64,000 nt of DNA from Paenibacillus sp. V4I7. GTDB lineage: Bacteria > Bacillota > Bacilli > Paenibacillales > NBRC-103111. Where the stretch lies: assembly GCF_030817275.1 (NCBI RefSeq), contig NZ_JAUSZD010000002.1, positions 7,300,001 through 7,364,000 on the forward strand, in the 5' to 3' direction. The notes under the pieces are model-generated. The model ran no database searches, had not been told where the DNA came from, and was given only the letters and a program-made list of their open reading frames with translations. A program made the translations under genes and the position numbers. The first letter of the stretch is position 1, and each line of letters starts with the position of its first letter. Below are positions 33,193 through 41,324 of this stretch, piece by piece.

Positions 33193-33226
33193 GGGACCTT
33201 TAACTTCGTGTTGACGGTCTTTTTTG
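33193..33226 (+). terminator. Terminator after the HxlR-type gene
   Basis: GACC-TTTAAC...GTTGAC-GGTC followed by six T; short stem with an internal AAC/GTT pairing. Confidence 0.55.
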
Positions 33227-33270
33227 TCATTCATAGTTTCCAAATGGGTACTACGTCACTGAATAGTGCG

Positions 33271-33290
33271 TACTTCCTTTTCGAAAAGTA
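33271..33290 (+). promoter_or_regulatory. Candidate regulator site before hxlA
   Basis: TACTTCC-TTTTCGAAAA-GTA contains the palindrome TTTTCGAAAA and TACTT/AAGTA arms that resemble the TACTTTT/AAAAAGTA arms in the namA/hxlR gap. It lies about 60 bp before hxlA. The link to the HxlR-type regulator is inference. Confidence 0.35.
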
Positions 33291-33351
33291 TCATCGTACA
33301 ATTGGACCCATGAACAATACAAAACAAAATTATATGAGGAGCGAGTCATCC

Positions 33352-33987
33352 ATGGAACTTCAATTAGCGTTAGATCTTGTCGACATTCCGCAAGCCAAGA
33401 AATTGGTGAAAGAAGTGGAAGCATATATAGATATCGTTGAAATTGGCACACCGGTTGTCATTAATGAAGGACTTCGCGCGGTCAAAGAAATCAAAGCAGC
33501 TTTTCCTAACCTCAGAGTATTGGCTGACTTGAAAATTATGGACGCCGCTGGCTACGAAGTTATGAAAGCATCCGAAGCAGGAGCAGACATCGTTACCGTA
33601 TTAGGTGCCTCCGAAGACATGACGATCAAAGGTGCTGTAGAAGAAGCTAGAAAACAAGGCAAACAAATTCTGGTTGATATGATCTCTGTGAAAAATCTTG
33701 AGCAGCGTGCTCAAGAGATCGACGCACTCGGCGTTGATTATATCTGTGTGCACACAGGTTATGATCTACAAGCAGTCGGAAAGAATTCATTTGAAGATCT
33801 TCTGACGATCAAGCGTGTTGTGAAGCAGGCCAAAACAGCGATTGCGGGAGGCATTAAATTAAGTACACTTCCGGAAGTTATCAAAGCGAATCCTGATCTT
33901 GTTATTGTCGGCGGAGGTATTACTGGACAAGAAGACCAGCAAGCTGCAGCCGCAGAAATGCAGAAATTGATCAAACAAGGATCTTAA
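33352..33987 (+). CDS. hxlA: 3-hexulose-6-phosphate synthase
   Basis: 211 residues, orotidine-decarboxylase superfamily barrel. MELQLALDLVD at the start, EIGTPVVINEG, the metal and catalytic region ADLKIMDAAGYE, VHTGYDLQAVG and the phosphate-binding end AGGIKLSTL...VIVGGGIT are those of HPS enzymes. It condenses formaldehyde with ribulose 5-phosphate. The frame is open 48 codons further upstream, but ATG 33352 follows GAGGAG and matches the family N-terminus. hxlB follows at five bases, forming the ribulose-monophosphate detoxification pair. Confidence 0.93.
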   Translation: MELQLALDLVDIPQAKKLVKEVEAYIDIVEIGTPVVINEGLRAVKEIKAAFPNLRVLADLKIMDAAGYEVMKASEAGADIVTVLGASEDMTIKGAVEEARKQGKQILVDMISVKNLEQRAQEIDALGVDYICVHTGYDLQAVGKNSFEDLLTIKRVVKQAKTAIAGGIKLSTLPEVIKANPDLVIVGGGITGQEDQQAAAAEMQKLIKQGS

Positions 33988-33992
33988 TTCGC

Positions 33993-34550
33993 ATGGAAAC
34001 GAATCTGTATTTAGCTGAAATCCTTCATGAGCTGCAGCAGGGTGCCAACCAGCTGAATGACGATCAAGCGGATCGTTTTGTAGAGCGGATCATGGAGTCA
34101 AGCAAGGTTTTTGTAGCTGGGGCCGGTAGATCCGGCTTGATGGCCAAAGCTTTCGCAATGAGGCTGATGCATATGGGCATTGATGCTTACGTTGTGGGTG
34201 AGTCGATCACGCCAAATGTCACGGAAAAAGACATGCTGATCATCGGATCAGGTTCTGGGGAAACCAAGAGTCTCTTATCGATGGCAGAGAAGGCCAAAAC
34301 CTTGCAGGCTTCTGTCGCGCTAGTAACGATATTCCCAGAATCAAAGATCGGACAGCTTGCGGATATCGTCGTTAAGCTTCCTGGCTCGCCTAAAGATAAG
34401 TCGTCTAGCAATTACTCCACCATACAACCAATGGGCTCGCTATTTGAGCAAACTCTCTTGCTATTCTTTGACGCTGTCATCCTTCGGTTAATGGAGAAAA
34501 AAGGTTACGACTCCACGACCATGTTTGGTCGACACGCTAATTTGGAATAA
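33993..34550 (+). CDS. hxlB: 6-phospho-3-hexuloisomerase
   Basis: 185 residues, SIS-domain protein. The sugar-phosphate site is visible in FVAGAGRSGLMAKAFAMRLMHMG and IIGSGSGETKSLLSMAEKAK; the C-terminus SNYSTIQPMGSLFEQTLLLFFDAVI is typical of PHI. It isomerises hexulose 6-phosphate to fructose 6-phosphate, completing fixation of formaldehyde into central metabolism. Cotranscribed with hxlA and followed by a strong terminator. Confidence 0.93.
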   Translation: METNLYLAEILHELQQGANQLNDDQADRFVERIMESSKVFVAGAGRSGLMAKAFAMRLMHMGIDAYVVGESITPNVTEKDMLIIGSGSGETKSLLSMAEKAKTLQASVALVTIFPESKIGQLADIVVKLPGSPKDKSSSNYSTIQPMGSLFEQTLLLFFDAVILRLMEKKGYDSTTMFGRHANLE

Positions 34551-34596
34551 ACGGGTCTGTCTCAAAAATAAATAAATTCACTTAGGGACTCAGAAA

Positions 34597-34646
34597 ACAA
34601 AAAATGAGATGGCAAGGTTAATCTTGCCTTCTCATTTTTTGTTTTT
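34597..34646 (+). terminator. Strong Rho-independent terminator of hxlAB
   Basis: AACAAAAAATGAGA...GGCAAG pairs with CTTGCC...TCTCATTTTTTGTT and ends in T; works on both strands. Confidence 0.9.
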
Positions 34647-34732
34647 ATGTCGATTGCAAGGGAAAGTCTCGCCAGACTTCTAGATAGAGGAAAGTCGATT
34701 CGTTAGTATGGGAAATCTGCGATAAGTGGTTT

Positions 34733-35158
34733 TTACTCCCATTGCTCTTTTGTCCCAACAAAAAAACGGAGTTTTTCTGGTATTTTAGTTGTTGTGCCAT
34801 CAGCGTTCCCTATTTCCCCAGAACTAGTTCCTAAACCATGTATCATTATCACAGTCTCAGGAAGTTTTGTTTTTTGTCCATTATAATCAACATAATAAAA
34901 AACCATAGAGCCACTAATGTTTCTACTTGAGGTCTTTATTTTTCCAGAGGGCGGGACTTCATAAACAATGTAATTCCCTTCATGTTTCAACGCAGGAAAT
35001 TCAGGTTGATCAAATACAACTTCTATCCACCCCGAATATTCTTTGGGTAATAGAAACTTATGAGTTGGATTATCCGGATTGCCGAAAATAATTATTGTCC
35101 CTAATATTAGACAGACAATTACCGAGACTGTGCTAGCAATACCTAGTATCTTCTTCAC
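34733..35158 (-). CDS. DUF6843-like membrane-anchored protein
   Basis: 141 residues. An N-terminal hydrophobic helix (about 5-25) anchors or exports it; the rest is beta-rich and begins with FLLPKEYSGWIEVVFDQPEFPALKHEGNYIVYEVPPSG, which fits the DUF6843 pattern. Function unknown. It stands alone; no strong promoter or terminator is evident around it. Confidence 0.7.
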   Translation of the reverse strand: MKKILGIASTVSVIVCLILGTIIIFGNPDNPTHKFLLPKEYSGWIEVVFDQPEFPALKHEGNYIVYEVPPSGKIKTSSRNISGSMVFYYVDYNGQKTKLPETVIMIHGLGTSSGEIGNADGTTTKIPEKLRFFVGTKEQWE

Positions 35159-35351
35159 AAATATCCCTGCTTTCTAAGGTTAGTTTCCATTACATAAATG
35201 TCGCCTAACAACAGAGAATAAGGAACAAGAATAGAGATTTTCACTACGTATTTCTGCTGTTGGGAACTTGTGAAATTTTACAAGGTGACGAGAGACGGAT
35301 TCTCCAGTAATATTATGGCATCAAAATAACGTTAGGAGTTCATCATTCATC

Positions 35352-36722
35352 ATGAGCAACGATCAGACATCAGGACAAGCAGCAGGCAAAAAAACAGGAA
35401 CGGTTGAGCGTTTTACGTCTACAGGTTTTATTTTGGCTGCGATCGGCAGCTCGGTAGGGCTGGGCAACATGTGGAAGTTTCCCTACATTACGGGTAAACA
35501 TGGCGGTGCCGCCTTTTTCCTATTATTCATCATATGTTTAATTATTGTAGGCTTACCTATTTTACTTGCAGAAATGACGATTGGCCGCGGCGGTAGAGGT
35601 AACGCATCGGTATCTTTCTTTAATCTGACGGGCAAAAAATACTGGGGAGCATTCGGGTTATTATCGATTCTTACCGCTTTCATGATCATGTCCTATTACG
35701 CGGTAGTCGCGGGATGGACACTCCATTATACAGTAGAGTCATTTACTGGCATCTTGTTCCAAGAGGGCTCCGACTATAAAGACAAGTTCCTATCATTCGC
35801 TTCGGGCTACTGGCCTATCTTCTGGCAGGCTGTTGTTATGGTGGTTACGGGCGGGGTTCTTGCTAAAGGGGTTTCTGGTGGTATCGAGAAATTCAACAAA
35901 GTTTTGATTCCCGGATTTCTCATCATCCTACTGGTTCTTATGGTCCGTTCGCTTACGCTCCCAGGAGCGGGAGAAGGGGTATCCTTCTTCTTAAAACCTG
36001 ACTTCTCCAAGCTGGACGCGGAGTCTGCGCTAGTTGCTTTGGGACATGCGTTCTTTTCCTTATCGCTAGGGATGGGCTGTATGTTAACCTATGGGTCCTA
36101 TGTGGAAAAAAGACAATCACTTGGCACAGCAACTCTCGCCATTGGTTTCGGTGATTTGGTATATGCTTTCATCGCGGGACTAGTCATTTTCCCAACAGTG
36201 TTTTCTTACGGGCTTCAGCCTGGCGAAGGCGTAGGCTTGGCGTTCATGGCGCTGCCTGCAGCGTTCTCGCAAATGCCATTTGGCTTCTTCTTTGGTGGTC
36301 TATTCTTCTTGCTCCTAGCCATTGCGGCGTTGACTTCAGCGATTTCCATTTTAGAAGTACCAGTCGCTTATGCCATGCATAAATGGCAGTGGAGCCGCAA
36401 AAAATCAGCGGTTATCTTATCCATCCTTTGCTTCTTAGTAGGTGTTCCTTCAGGGCTTTCTGTTGGAGGTGTGCTAGGGGATTTCAATCCTGGAGGTAAA
36501 AGCATTTTTGATTGGATGGACTTCATTACTTCCTATGTTCTGATGCCATTCGGTGGGTTAGTCGTTACCTTGTTTACGGGATACGCGTGGAAAAAGGCTG
36601 GAGAAGAAGCAGGTTTGAAAGGGTTTTGGTATAAAGCCTGGATGTTTTTACTGCGCGTAGTAGCTCCTGTTCTTATCGTTTGTGTATTCTTGCATTCGAT
36701 AGGTATAATTAAATTTTCATAG
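35352..36722 (+). CDS. Sodium-dependent transporter, NSS/SNF family
   Basis: 456 residues, about 11-12 transmembrane helices. Helix 1 has the sodium and substrate site GFILAAIGSSVGLGNMWKFPY, and helix 6 has GHAFFSLSLGMGCMLTYGSY, the unwound region of LeuT-fold symporters. The family imports amino acids or related amines with Na+. The start follows TTAGGAG at a long spacing. It is a single-gene unit with its own terminator; the substrate cannot be read from sequence by eye. Confidence 0.92.
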   Translation: MSNDQTSGQAAGKKTGTVERFTSTGFILAAIGSSVGLGNMWKFPYITGKHGGAAFFLLFIICLIIVGLPILLAEMTIGRGGRGNASVSFFNLTGKKYWGAFGLLSILTAFMIMSYYAVVAGWTLHYTVESFTGILFQEGSDYKDKFLSFASGYWPIFWQAVVMVVTGGVLAKGVSGGIEKFNKVLIPGFLIILLVLMVRSLTLPGAGEGVSFFLKPDFSKLDAESALVALGHAFFSLSLGMGCMLTYGSYVEKRQSLGTATLAIGFGDLVYAFIAGLVIFPTVFSYGLQPGEGVGLAFMALPAAFSQMPFGFFFGGLFFLLLAIAALTSAISILEVPVAYAMHKWQWSRKKSAVILSILCFLVGVPSGLSVGGVLGDFNPGGKSIFDWMDFITSYVLMPFGGLVVTLFTGYAWKKAGEEAGLKGFWYKAWMFLLRVVAPVLIVCVFLHSIGIIKFS

Positions 36723-36746
36723 ATCTGTACCCAATATCATTAGTCA

Positions 36747-36776
36747 AGAGGATACCGCGAAGGTATCCTCTTTCTT
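36747..36776 (+). terminator. Rho-independent terminator of the NSS transporter gene
   Basis: AGAGGATACC-GCGAA-GGTATCCTCT, a perfect ten-pair stem, followed by TTCTTTTCTT. Confidence 0.85.
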
Positions 36777-36792
36777 TTCTTCTTATTTCTTT

Positions 36793-37026
36793 TCAATCGT
36801 TCGGCAATGGGCATATCATTTTAATATCTTCCATCTCCAACATTTGAGAGCTCTCGACTAGACTGCTCAAAGGGACACTTTGCTCATTTTCCGGTTGATC
36901 CAAGGGATAAATTCTGGCGGTTTCATTCTTGTCGTCAACATGTTGGATGTAGATCGGCGTCCCATTATAAGTAACATCAACCATGACAGGTGAAACAGCA
37001 ATCTCTTGAGCGCGTTGATTGTTCAT
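36793..37026 (-). CDS. sspH: Small acid-soluble spore protein, H type
   Basis: 77 residues. The first 58 match the SspH family: MNNQRAQEIAVSPVMVDVTY, NGTPIYIQHVD and a proline-containing VPLSSLVES. The extra C-terminal 18 residues are longer than the usual 59-residue protein. The start follows AAGGAGG. These proteins are made in the forespore and stored in the spore core. TGAATA upstream on the minus strand could be part of a sigma-G promoter, but the -10 is not clear. This gene is good evidence for a spore-forming host. Confidence 0.9.
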   Translation of the reverse strand: MNNQRAQEIAVSPVMVDVTYNGTPIYIQHVDDKNETARIYPLDQPENEQSVPLSSLVESSQMLEMEDIKMICPLPND

Positions 37027-37090
37027 TTTTTGGCCTCCTTCACGTACTAGTTACATTATTTGTGTATGTGAAAGGATGTATTCATGGAAA

Positions 37091-37122
37091 GACACCCCCA
37101 GCTTTAGCTTTTTGGAGGTGCC
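37091..37122. terminator. Stem-loop terminator downstream of the 139-residue gene
   Basis: GACACCCCCAGCTTTAG...GGAGGTGCC forms a stem of GRCACC-type pairs with an inner AGCT pairing; weak T-runs on both sides. Confidence 0.55.
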
Positions 37123-37140
37123 TTATATTTTAGTTAATTC

Positions 37141-37560
37141 TTATATTAAGATGATAGCTCTTGCTACCCAGCTAAATTTATTCAGCTGAGCAGATGTACC
37201 GTCACCAACTGTAATAAATGAACCGGTTAAAGTGATCCCGCGGTTGATTGTTGACCTTTGAATATAGCCCTCATAGAGCTGATTGTTGATTCCTGCGATG
37301 CTGCCACCCGTCACAAATCTTAGAAAAGTAATTTTACCAGAAGGTACATCGTACCACCCTCGGATAGGATTCCAAAATACCGTTCCTGTCACAAAACCAT
37401 TACTGCCGACAGTAGTGTTTAGCAGGCCTCTAAATCCATTAGCTTCGATAGACCAGGTTGCTCTAATAATAGGAATTTGAGTAGGACGCACACGACGTTT
37501 TTTAAGTAGGACCGCTTGGGTTTTAAAATAAATAGGGAACTTCTCTGTTTTGGATGCCAT
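37141..37560 (-). CDS. Hypothetical protein, 139 residues
   Basis: No family recognised. After a basic N-terminus (KKRRVRPTQIP) the sequence is beta-strand rich with many Gly, Thr and Phe (GFRGLLNTTVGSNGFVTGTVFWNP, GWYDVPSGKITFLRF, TLTGSFITVGDGTS), like a small secreted or spore-surface beta-barrel, yet without a signal peptide. The start ATG lies eight bases after AAAGGAAG; a GTG three codons earlier is inside that site. It neighbours sspH on the same strand, which may hint at sporulation expression. Confidence 0.65.
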   Translation of the reverse strand: MASKTEKFPIYFKTQAVLLKKRRVRPTQIPIIRATWSIEANGFRGLLNTTVGSNGFVTGTVFWNPIRGWYDVPSGKITFLRFVTGGSIAGINNQLYEGYIQRSTINRGITLTGSFITVGDGTSAQLNKFSWVARAIILI

Positions 37561-37805
37561 TCTTCTCACTTCCTTTTATCCTATTCTATGTAAAAGTGGT
37601 GGAAACTGAATGGATTAATAGATTAGTAGAATAGCGTATTATTCGAAAAAAGGATGGTAAAATAAGAGGTAGATAAAGGAACGGGTATGACTTCTCACTC
37701 CCCTTGTGTTCATGAAGGATTTTTGGCACAATAATAAACAGATGGTACGCTTCGGCTGCTTAGTAGAATAGGACTGTATGTGAAAGTCTTGAAAAGAGGA
37801 TAACG

Positions 37806-38903
37806 ATGAATAAACAATCCATCTATGGATTAACGTTGGATCAATTGATTGCATGGCTTGAGCAAAATGGACACAAAAAATCGCGGGCATTACAAGTCTG
37901 GGATTGGCTATATCGGAAGCGGGTAACCGACTTTTCAGAGATGACGGATGTGAAGCAGGATTGTATTCAGAGTCTGGAAGAGCATTTCGTCATTCAGACG
38001 TTGACTGAACATACGAGGCAAGAATCAGCGGACGGTACGATGAAGTTCCTTTTCAAGCTGCAGGATGGTAATTTGATCGAGACCGTGTTGATGAGACATA
38101 AATTCGGGTTGTCCGTGTGTGTAACGACGCAGGTCGGCTGTAACATTGGGTGCAGCTTCTGTGCGAGCGGGCTTTTGGCCAAAAGTCGTGATCTATCCAG
38201 CGCAGAAGTCGTGGAACAAATTATGAAGGTTCAGTTTCATTTGGACAAAGCGGCCAAAGACGAACGAGTCAGCCACATTGTTGTGATGGGCATTGGCGAG
38301 CCATTTGATAATTTCGAAAATATGGTTGATTTTATCCGCGTTGTGAAAGACCAAAAAGGCCTAGACATTGCCGCTAGACATATTACAGTATCAACTAGTG
38401 GTCTTGCTAATAAAATTATCGAATTCGCGGACTCAGATTTGAAGGTAAATCTTGCGATTTCTCTGCATGCCCCGACGAACGAGCTTCGTACCCGGATCAT
38501 GAAAATAAACAAAGCGATTCCGATAGAGAAATTAATGCAGGCGATCGAGTACTATTTGGCCAAAACGAACCGGAGAATTACATTGGAGTACATTTTGCTG
38601 AAGGATGTTAACGACGGGAGAGAGCATGCGCTGCAATTAGCAGAGCTCATCCAGCATATTCGCCACCTTGCCAACGTGAACTTGATTCCTTACAATCCAG
38701 TAGATGAGCATAGTCAATATCAACGGAGCGAGCGGGAATCCGTGCGGGCTTTCTATGATACGTTGAAAAAGCAGGGCATTAGCTGCAGTGTTCGCCTTGA
38801 GCATGGAACGGATATTGATGCCGCTTGTGGACAATTAAGAAGTAAACAGATCAAACAATCCACAGGGGATAACCTGGGTCAGGATAGTTTGGTTGTAGGC
38901 TAA
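37806..38903 (+). CDS. rlmN: 23S rRNA (adenine-C2)-methyltransferase, RlmN type
   Basis: 365 residues, radical-SAM enzyme. Cluster motif CNIGCSFC binds 4Fe-4S; the N-terminal accessory domain has SRALQVWDWLYRKRVTDFSEM; VVMGIGEPFDN and the C-terminal DIDAACGQLR with the substrate cysteine are conserved. It methylates A2503 of 23S rRNA and some tRNAs. It stands alone rather than in the prpC-pknB cluster typical of the main rlmN in Bacillales, so it may be a second copy. Sequence features fit RlmN rather than the resistance enzyme Cfr, but only a tree can exclude a Cfr-like activity. Confidence 0.88.
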   Translation: MNKQSIYGLTLDQLIAWLEQNGHKKSRALQVWDWLYRKRVTDFSEMTDVKQDCIQSLEEHFVIQTLTEHTRQESADGTMKFLFKLQDGNLIETVLMRHKFGLSVCVTTQVGCNIGCSFCASGLLAKSRDLSSAEVVEQIMKVQFHLDKAAKDERVSHIVVMGIGEPFDNFENMVDFIRVVKDQKGLDIAARHITVSTSGLANKIIEFADSDLKVNLAISLHAPTNELRTRIMKINKAIPIEKLMQAIEYYLAKTNRRITLEYILLKDVNDGREHALQLAELIQHIRHLANVNLIPYNPVDEHSQYQRSERESVRAFYDTLKKQGISCSVRLEHGTDIDAACGQLRSKQIKQSTGDNLGQDSLVVG

Positions 38904-38914
38904 TAGACAAGGCG

Positions 38915-38948
38915 AGAACCCATCAGATGCTGATCGGGTTCTTTTTTC
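38915..38948 (+). terminator. Rho-independent terminator of rlmN
   Basis: AGAACCC-ATCAG-ATG-CTGAT-CGGGTTCT followed by T5. Confidence 0.85.
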
Positions 38949-39017
38949 GTTAAGAATAGCGGCTCCGGCATATAGGGAAAAATGTTTTTAGAACCAACTG
39001 GGATAGGAGATGTAAGC

Positions 39018-39593
39018 ATGTTAGATTTCAAAGCCGTTATTCTACAGGAGGAAATTGCACCTTCTCATGCCATCGGATGCCAGCAATGTGAGCTCTCCAA
39101 GCAGCGCCACCGCGTGATTTGGGGGGAAGGTAATCCCGAAGCTCCGATTTTCATTATTATGGATAACCCGGGTGCCCGTGAAGACAAGGAGGGACAAGCT
39201 TTCATATGCAGTACAAGGGAAACTTTACAGATGGGGATAAGGGAAGCGGGGCTGGATTTGGGCTTGGTTTATGTAAGTTATTTATTGAAGTGCCGTCCGA
39301 TTCGAGCCTATAACAAGCCCGTAGCCAGAGAGGCATGCTCTTCCCATTTAAAGCTTCAGCTTGAAGAGAAGAAACCCAGTTTGTTGTTTGGACTAGGGAA
39401 TGTTGTTATGGAGTCTATGTTTCCGGATGTTGAAGCCGATGTAAAAAGTTACAGGGGTAGGTGGCACACGTTCCAAGGGTTACCTGCTGCTTTCTCTTAT
39501 CATCCACTCGCTGTACGCCGAAGACCCGTCCTCATGAAATATTTCACCGAGGATATTAAGCTTGTTGCTCAGAGGATCAAGGAAATGACTTAA
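39018..39593 (+). CDS. Uracil-DNA glycosylase, Fe-S family (type 4/5-like)
   Basis: 191 residues. Cysteines in CQQC near the N-terminus and KCRPIRAYNKPVAREAC (spacing 15) in the middle form the 4Fe-4S ligand set of family 4/5 enzymes. Motif A is present in a variant form (MDNPGAREDKEGQAF rather than GEAPGE), and motif B is YHPLAVRR. It removes uracil from DNA or belongs to a close repair branch. ATG 39018 lies eight bases after AGGAG; an earlier ATG is not preferred. Its stop abuts the start of a 3-methyladenine glycosylase gene, so both are co-expressed for base-excision repair. Confidence 0.85.
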   Translation: MLDFKAVILQEEIAPSHAIGCQQCELSKQRHRVIWGEGNPEAPIFIIMDNPGAREDKEGQAFICSTRETLQMGIREAGLDLGLVYVSYLLKCRPIRAYNKPVAREACSSHLKLQLEEKKPSLLFGLGNVVMESMFPDVEADVKSYRGRWHTFQGLPAAFSYHPLAVRRRPVLMKYFTEDIKLVAQRIKEMT

Positions 39594-40196
39594 ATGGAGG
39601 TAGATGTTCTGTCTTCCCAACCTGTTACTGCTGCATTTTTTGAGCAGCCCACACTGTTCTTGGCTCGGTCGCTGCTCGGTAAATTGCTTGTGAAAGAAAC
39701 CGAATTAGGCATATCTTCAGGCTGGATTGTTGAAACAGAAGCCTACATAGGTCCCGGGGACCGCGCCGCTCATAGCTTTGGCAATCGCAGGACACCGAGA
39801 ACGGAAGTGATGTTCGGCCCTCCGGGCTATGTCTATACCTATGTGATGCATACCCATTGTCTAGTGAACATAGTAAGCGGGGAGCTAGGCCATCCAGAGG
39901 CTGTCTTAATTCGAGCTGTGGAGCCCTGTACTGGAATTGATCACATGTATGATCGCCGCGGCCATGATAAAAAACTAAAGGAGCTCACCAACGGTCCCGG
40001 CAAACTAACAAAAGCAATGGGCATTGTAAAAGAGGATTATGGAAGACCTTTTTTTGAGCGTCCTCTCTACATTGCGGAAGGAAAACCAGTAGAATCCGTT
40101 GCTGCTGGACCAAGAATCGGCATCGACAATAGTGGAGAAGCCAGAGAATACCCGTGGCGATTCTGGGTTGAAGGGAACCCTTTTGTTTCAAAATAG
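39594..40196 (+). CDS. DNA-3-methyladenine glycosylase (AAG/MPG family)
   Basis: 200 residues. Domain hallmarks of the Aag family: FLARSLLGKLLV, the catalytic glutamate in WIVETEAYIGPGDRAAHSF, RTEVMFGPPGYVYTYVMHTHCLVNIV, and NGPGKLTKAMGI. It excises alkylated purines and hypoxanthine. The ATG directly follows the stop of the uracil glycosylase gene; AAGGAA nine bases before it serves as ribosome binding site. Confidence 0.92.
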   Translation: MEVDVLSSQPVTAAFFEQPTLFLARSLLGKLLVKETELGISSGWIVETEAYIGPGDRAAHSFGNRRTPRTEVMFGPPGYVYTYVMHTHCLVNIVSGELGHPEAVLIRAVEPCTGIDHMYDRRGHDKKLKELTNGPGKLTKAMGIVKEDYGRPFFERPLYIAEGKPVESVAAGPRIGIDNSGEAREYPWRFWVEGNPFVSK

Positions 40197-40234
40197 CTAA
40201 GGAGCTGCATTTTTTCGTCTATCCTGTACCTGTT

Positions 40235-40299
40235 TTCAGTAAACTTTAAGCCAATCTTAGGCTGAATTTCAGGGAATTCCCCCAGTTCCATGCTATTAT
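40235..40299 (+). promoter_or_regulatory. 11-bp direct-repeat array and -10 box before the dioxygenase
   Basis: Consecutive 11-mers TTCAGTAAACT, TTAAGCCAATC, TTAGGCTGAAT, TTCAGGGAATT and CCCCCAGTTCC run from 40235 to 40289, then four bases later TATTAT (40294-40299). No -35 box is present. Direct repeats of 11 bp in phase with a -10 box are typical of OmpR/PhoB-type response regulators. The same array, in the same orientation and at the same distance from its -10 box, precedes the secreted protein gene ending at 46391. Confidence 0.6.
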
Positions 40300-40334
40300 A
40301 TTCGTACAAGAGTTTTGAAATGGGGGGGACGACA

Positions 40335-41027
40335 ATGGAAGAAAAGCAAAATGAGCTGAAATCTATAAATAAGAAAATAACGCGTCGTCGGTTCTTGGTA
40401 TCCAGTGTTTTAATGGTCACCAGTGCGGCGTTAGCAGCCTGTGGAATCAATTTGGGCGGAGGAGCAACGACGCAGCCTGAAGGTAATCAAGCAAAGGAAA
40501 CAGCGAGCGAATCACCGAAAGCTGCAAATCTGGAGCCAACACCTGCGTGTGGTTCACCAGAGGAGATGACGCCAGCAGTCACGGAAGGTCCGTATTTTAC
40601 ACCTAACTCGCCGGAGAAAAGCTCCCTGCTAGAGCAAGGGATGAAAGGGACGAAGCTTACGCTTGTAGGCTACGTTGTATCCACGTCGTGTAAACCGGTT
40701 GCGCATGCGTTATTAGACTTCTGGCAAGCAGATGCCGACGGTCAATATGATAACAAAGGCTTCACCCTTCGGGGGCATCAATATACGGATGATAAAGGCA
40801 AGTTTACATTAGAAACGGTTGTACCGGGCTTGTACCCAGGGCGAACACGCCATATCCATGTGAAGGTGCAGGCGCCGAATGGTCAGGTGCTGACGAGTCA
40901 ACTTTTTTTCCCGAATGAAGCGGGTAATGCGAAGGATGGCATCTACAACAAAGCACTGCTGATGGATATTAAAAGCAATGCTGATGGCAGTCAGTCGGGC
41001 TCCTATCAATTCGTTGTAAAGGTATAA
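40335..41027 (+). CDS. Intradiol ring-cleavage dioxygenase-like lipoprotein
   Basis: 230 residues. A twin-arginine motif (TRRRFLV, 16-22) and lipobox LAAC (Cys36) mark a Tat-exported lipoprotein. The catalytic domain (about 70-230) is that of protocatechuate/catechol dioxygenase beta-type: TEGPYF, LDFWQADADGQYDN and the iron ligands Tyr, His, His in GLYPGRTRHIHVKV. All four non-heme Fe(III) ligands appear intact. The likely reaction is oxygen cleavage of a catechol-type ring outside the membrane; substrate unknown. ATG 40335 follows GGGGGGAC. Confidence 0.88.
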   Translation: MEEKQNELKSINKKITRRRFLVSSVLMVTSAALAACGINLGGGATTQPEGNQAKETASESPKAANLEPTPACGSPEEMTPAVTEGPYFTPNSPEKSSLLEQGMKGTKLTLVGYVVSTSCKPVAHALLDFWQADADGQYDNKGFTLRGHQYTDDKGKFTLETVVPGLYPGRTRHIHVKVQAPNGQVLTSQLFFPNEAGNAKDGIYNKALLMDIKSNADGSQSGSYQFVVKV

Positions 41028-41030
41028 ATA

Positions 41031-41065
41031 AAGGAGCCCATGAGAAATCATGAGGCTCCTTTTCG
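41031..41065 (+). terminator. Rho-independent terminator of the dioxygenase gene
   Basis: AAGGAGCC-CATGA-GAAA-TCATG-AGGCTCCTT, followed by TTC. Confidence 0.85.
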
Positions 41066-41193
41066 TCTTAAATAGGTAAGAATTTTGTTTCTTGGGTAAG
41101 CAGAGCTTGTCCCCTGATTTAGCTTCTTTAATTGTGGGTTTTGCAGATTGAGATGGTTGGTAAGTGATTTTTCATTTGGTGAGTTGGTTTTTT

Positions 41194-41232
41194 GGGTCTG
41201 GGTTCTGGTTGGAGGAGGAGAGGGAGGGGGGC
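41194..41232 (+). other. G-rich tract, possible quadruplex
   Basis: Runs GGG, GGG, GG, GG, GG, GG, GGG and GGGGGG occur within 39 bp on the plus strand, followed by a T/C-biased stretch to about 41310. The area between the terminator at 41065 and the palindrome array at 41325 holds no supportable gene. Confidence 0.4.
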
Positions 41233-41324
41233 CTGCCCTTAGTCTCTATCTGTCTTTGACCTTGACTTTGTGTTTGACTTTTTTCTTTGTTCTTGTTCTT
41301 GTCTTCGGTCTATTCCCCGCAAAA

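Noticed and set aside
33208..33351. Longer N-terminus for hexulose phosphate synthase
   Set aside because: The family begins at MELQLALD, and GAGGAG precedes ATG 33352; the upstream stretch overlaps a terminator and regulatory DNA.
37806..38903. Cfr antibiotic-resistance methyltransferase
   Set aside because: Length, N-terminal domain and motif context match RlmN of Bacillales better than Cfr; only a phylogeny could change this.
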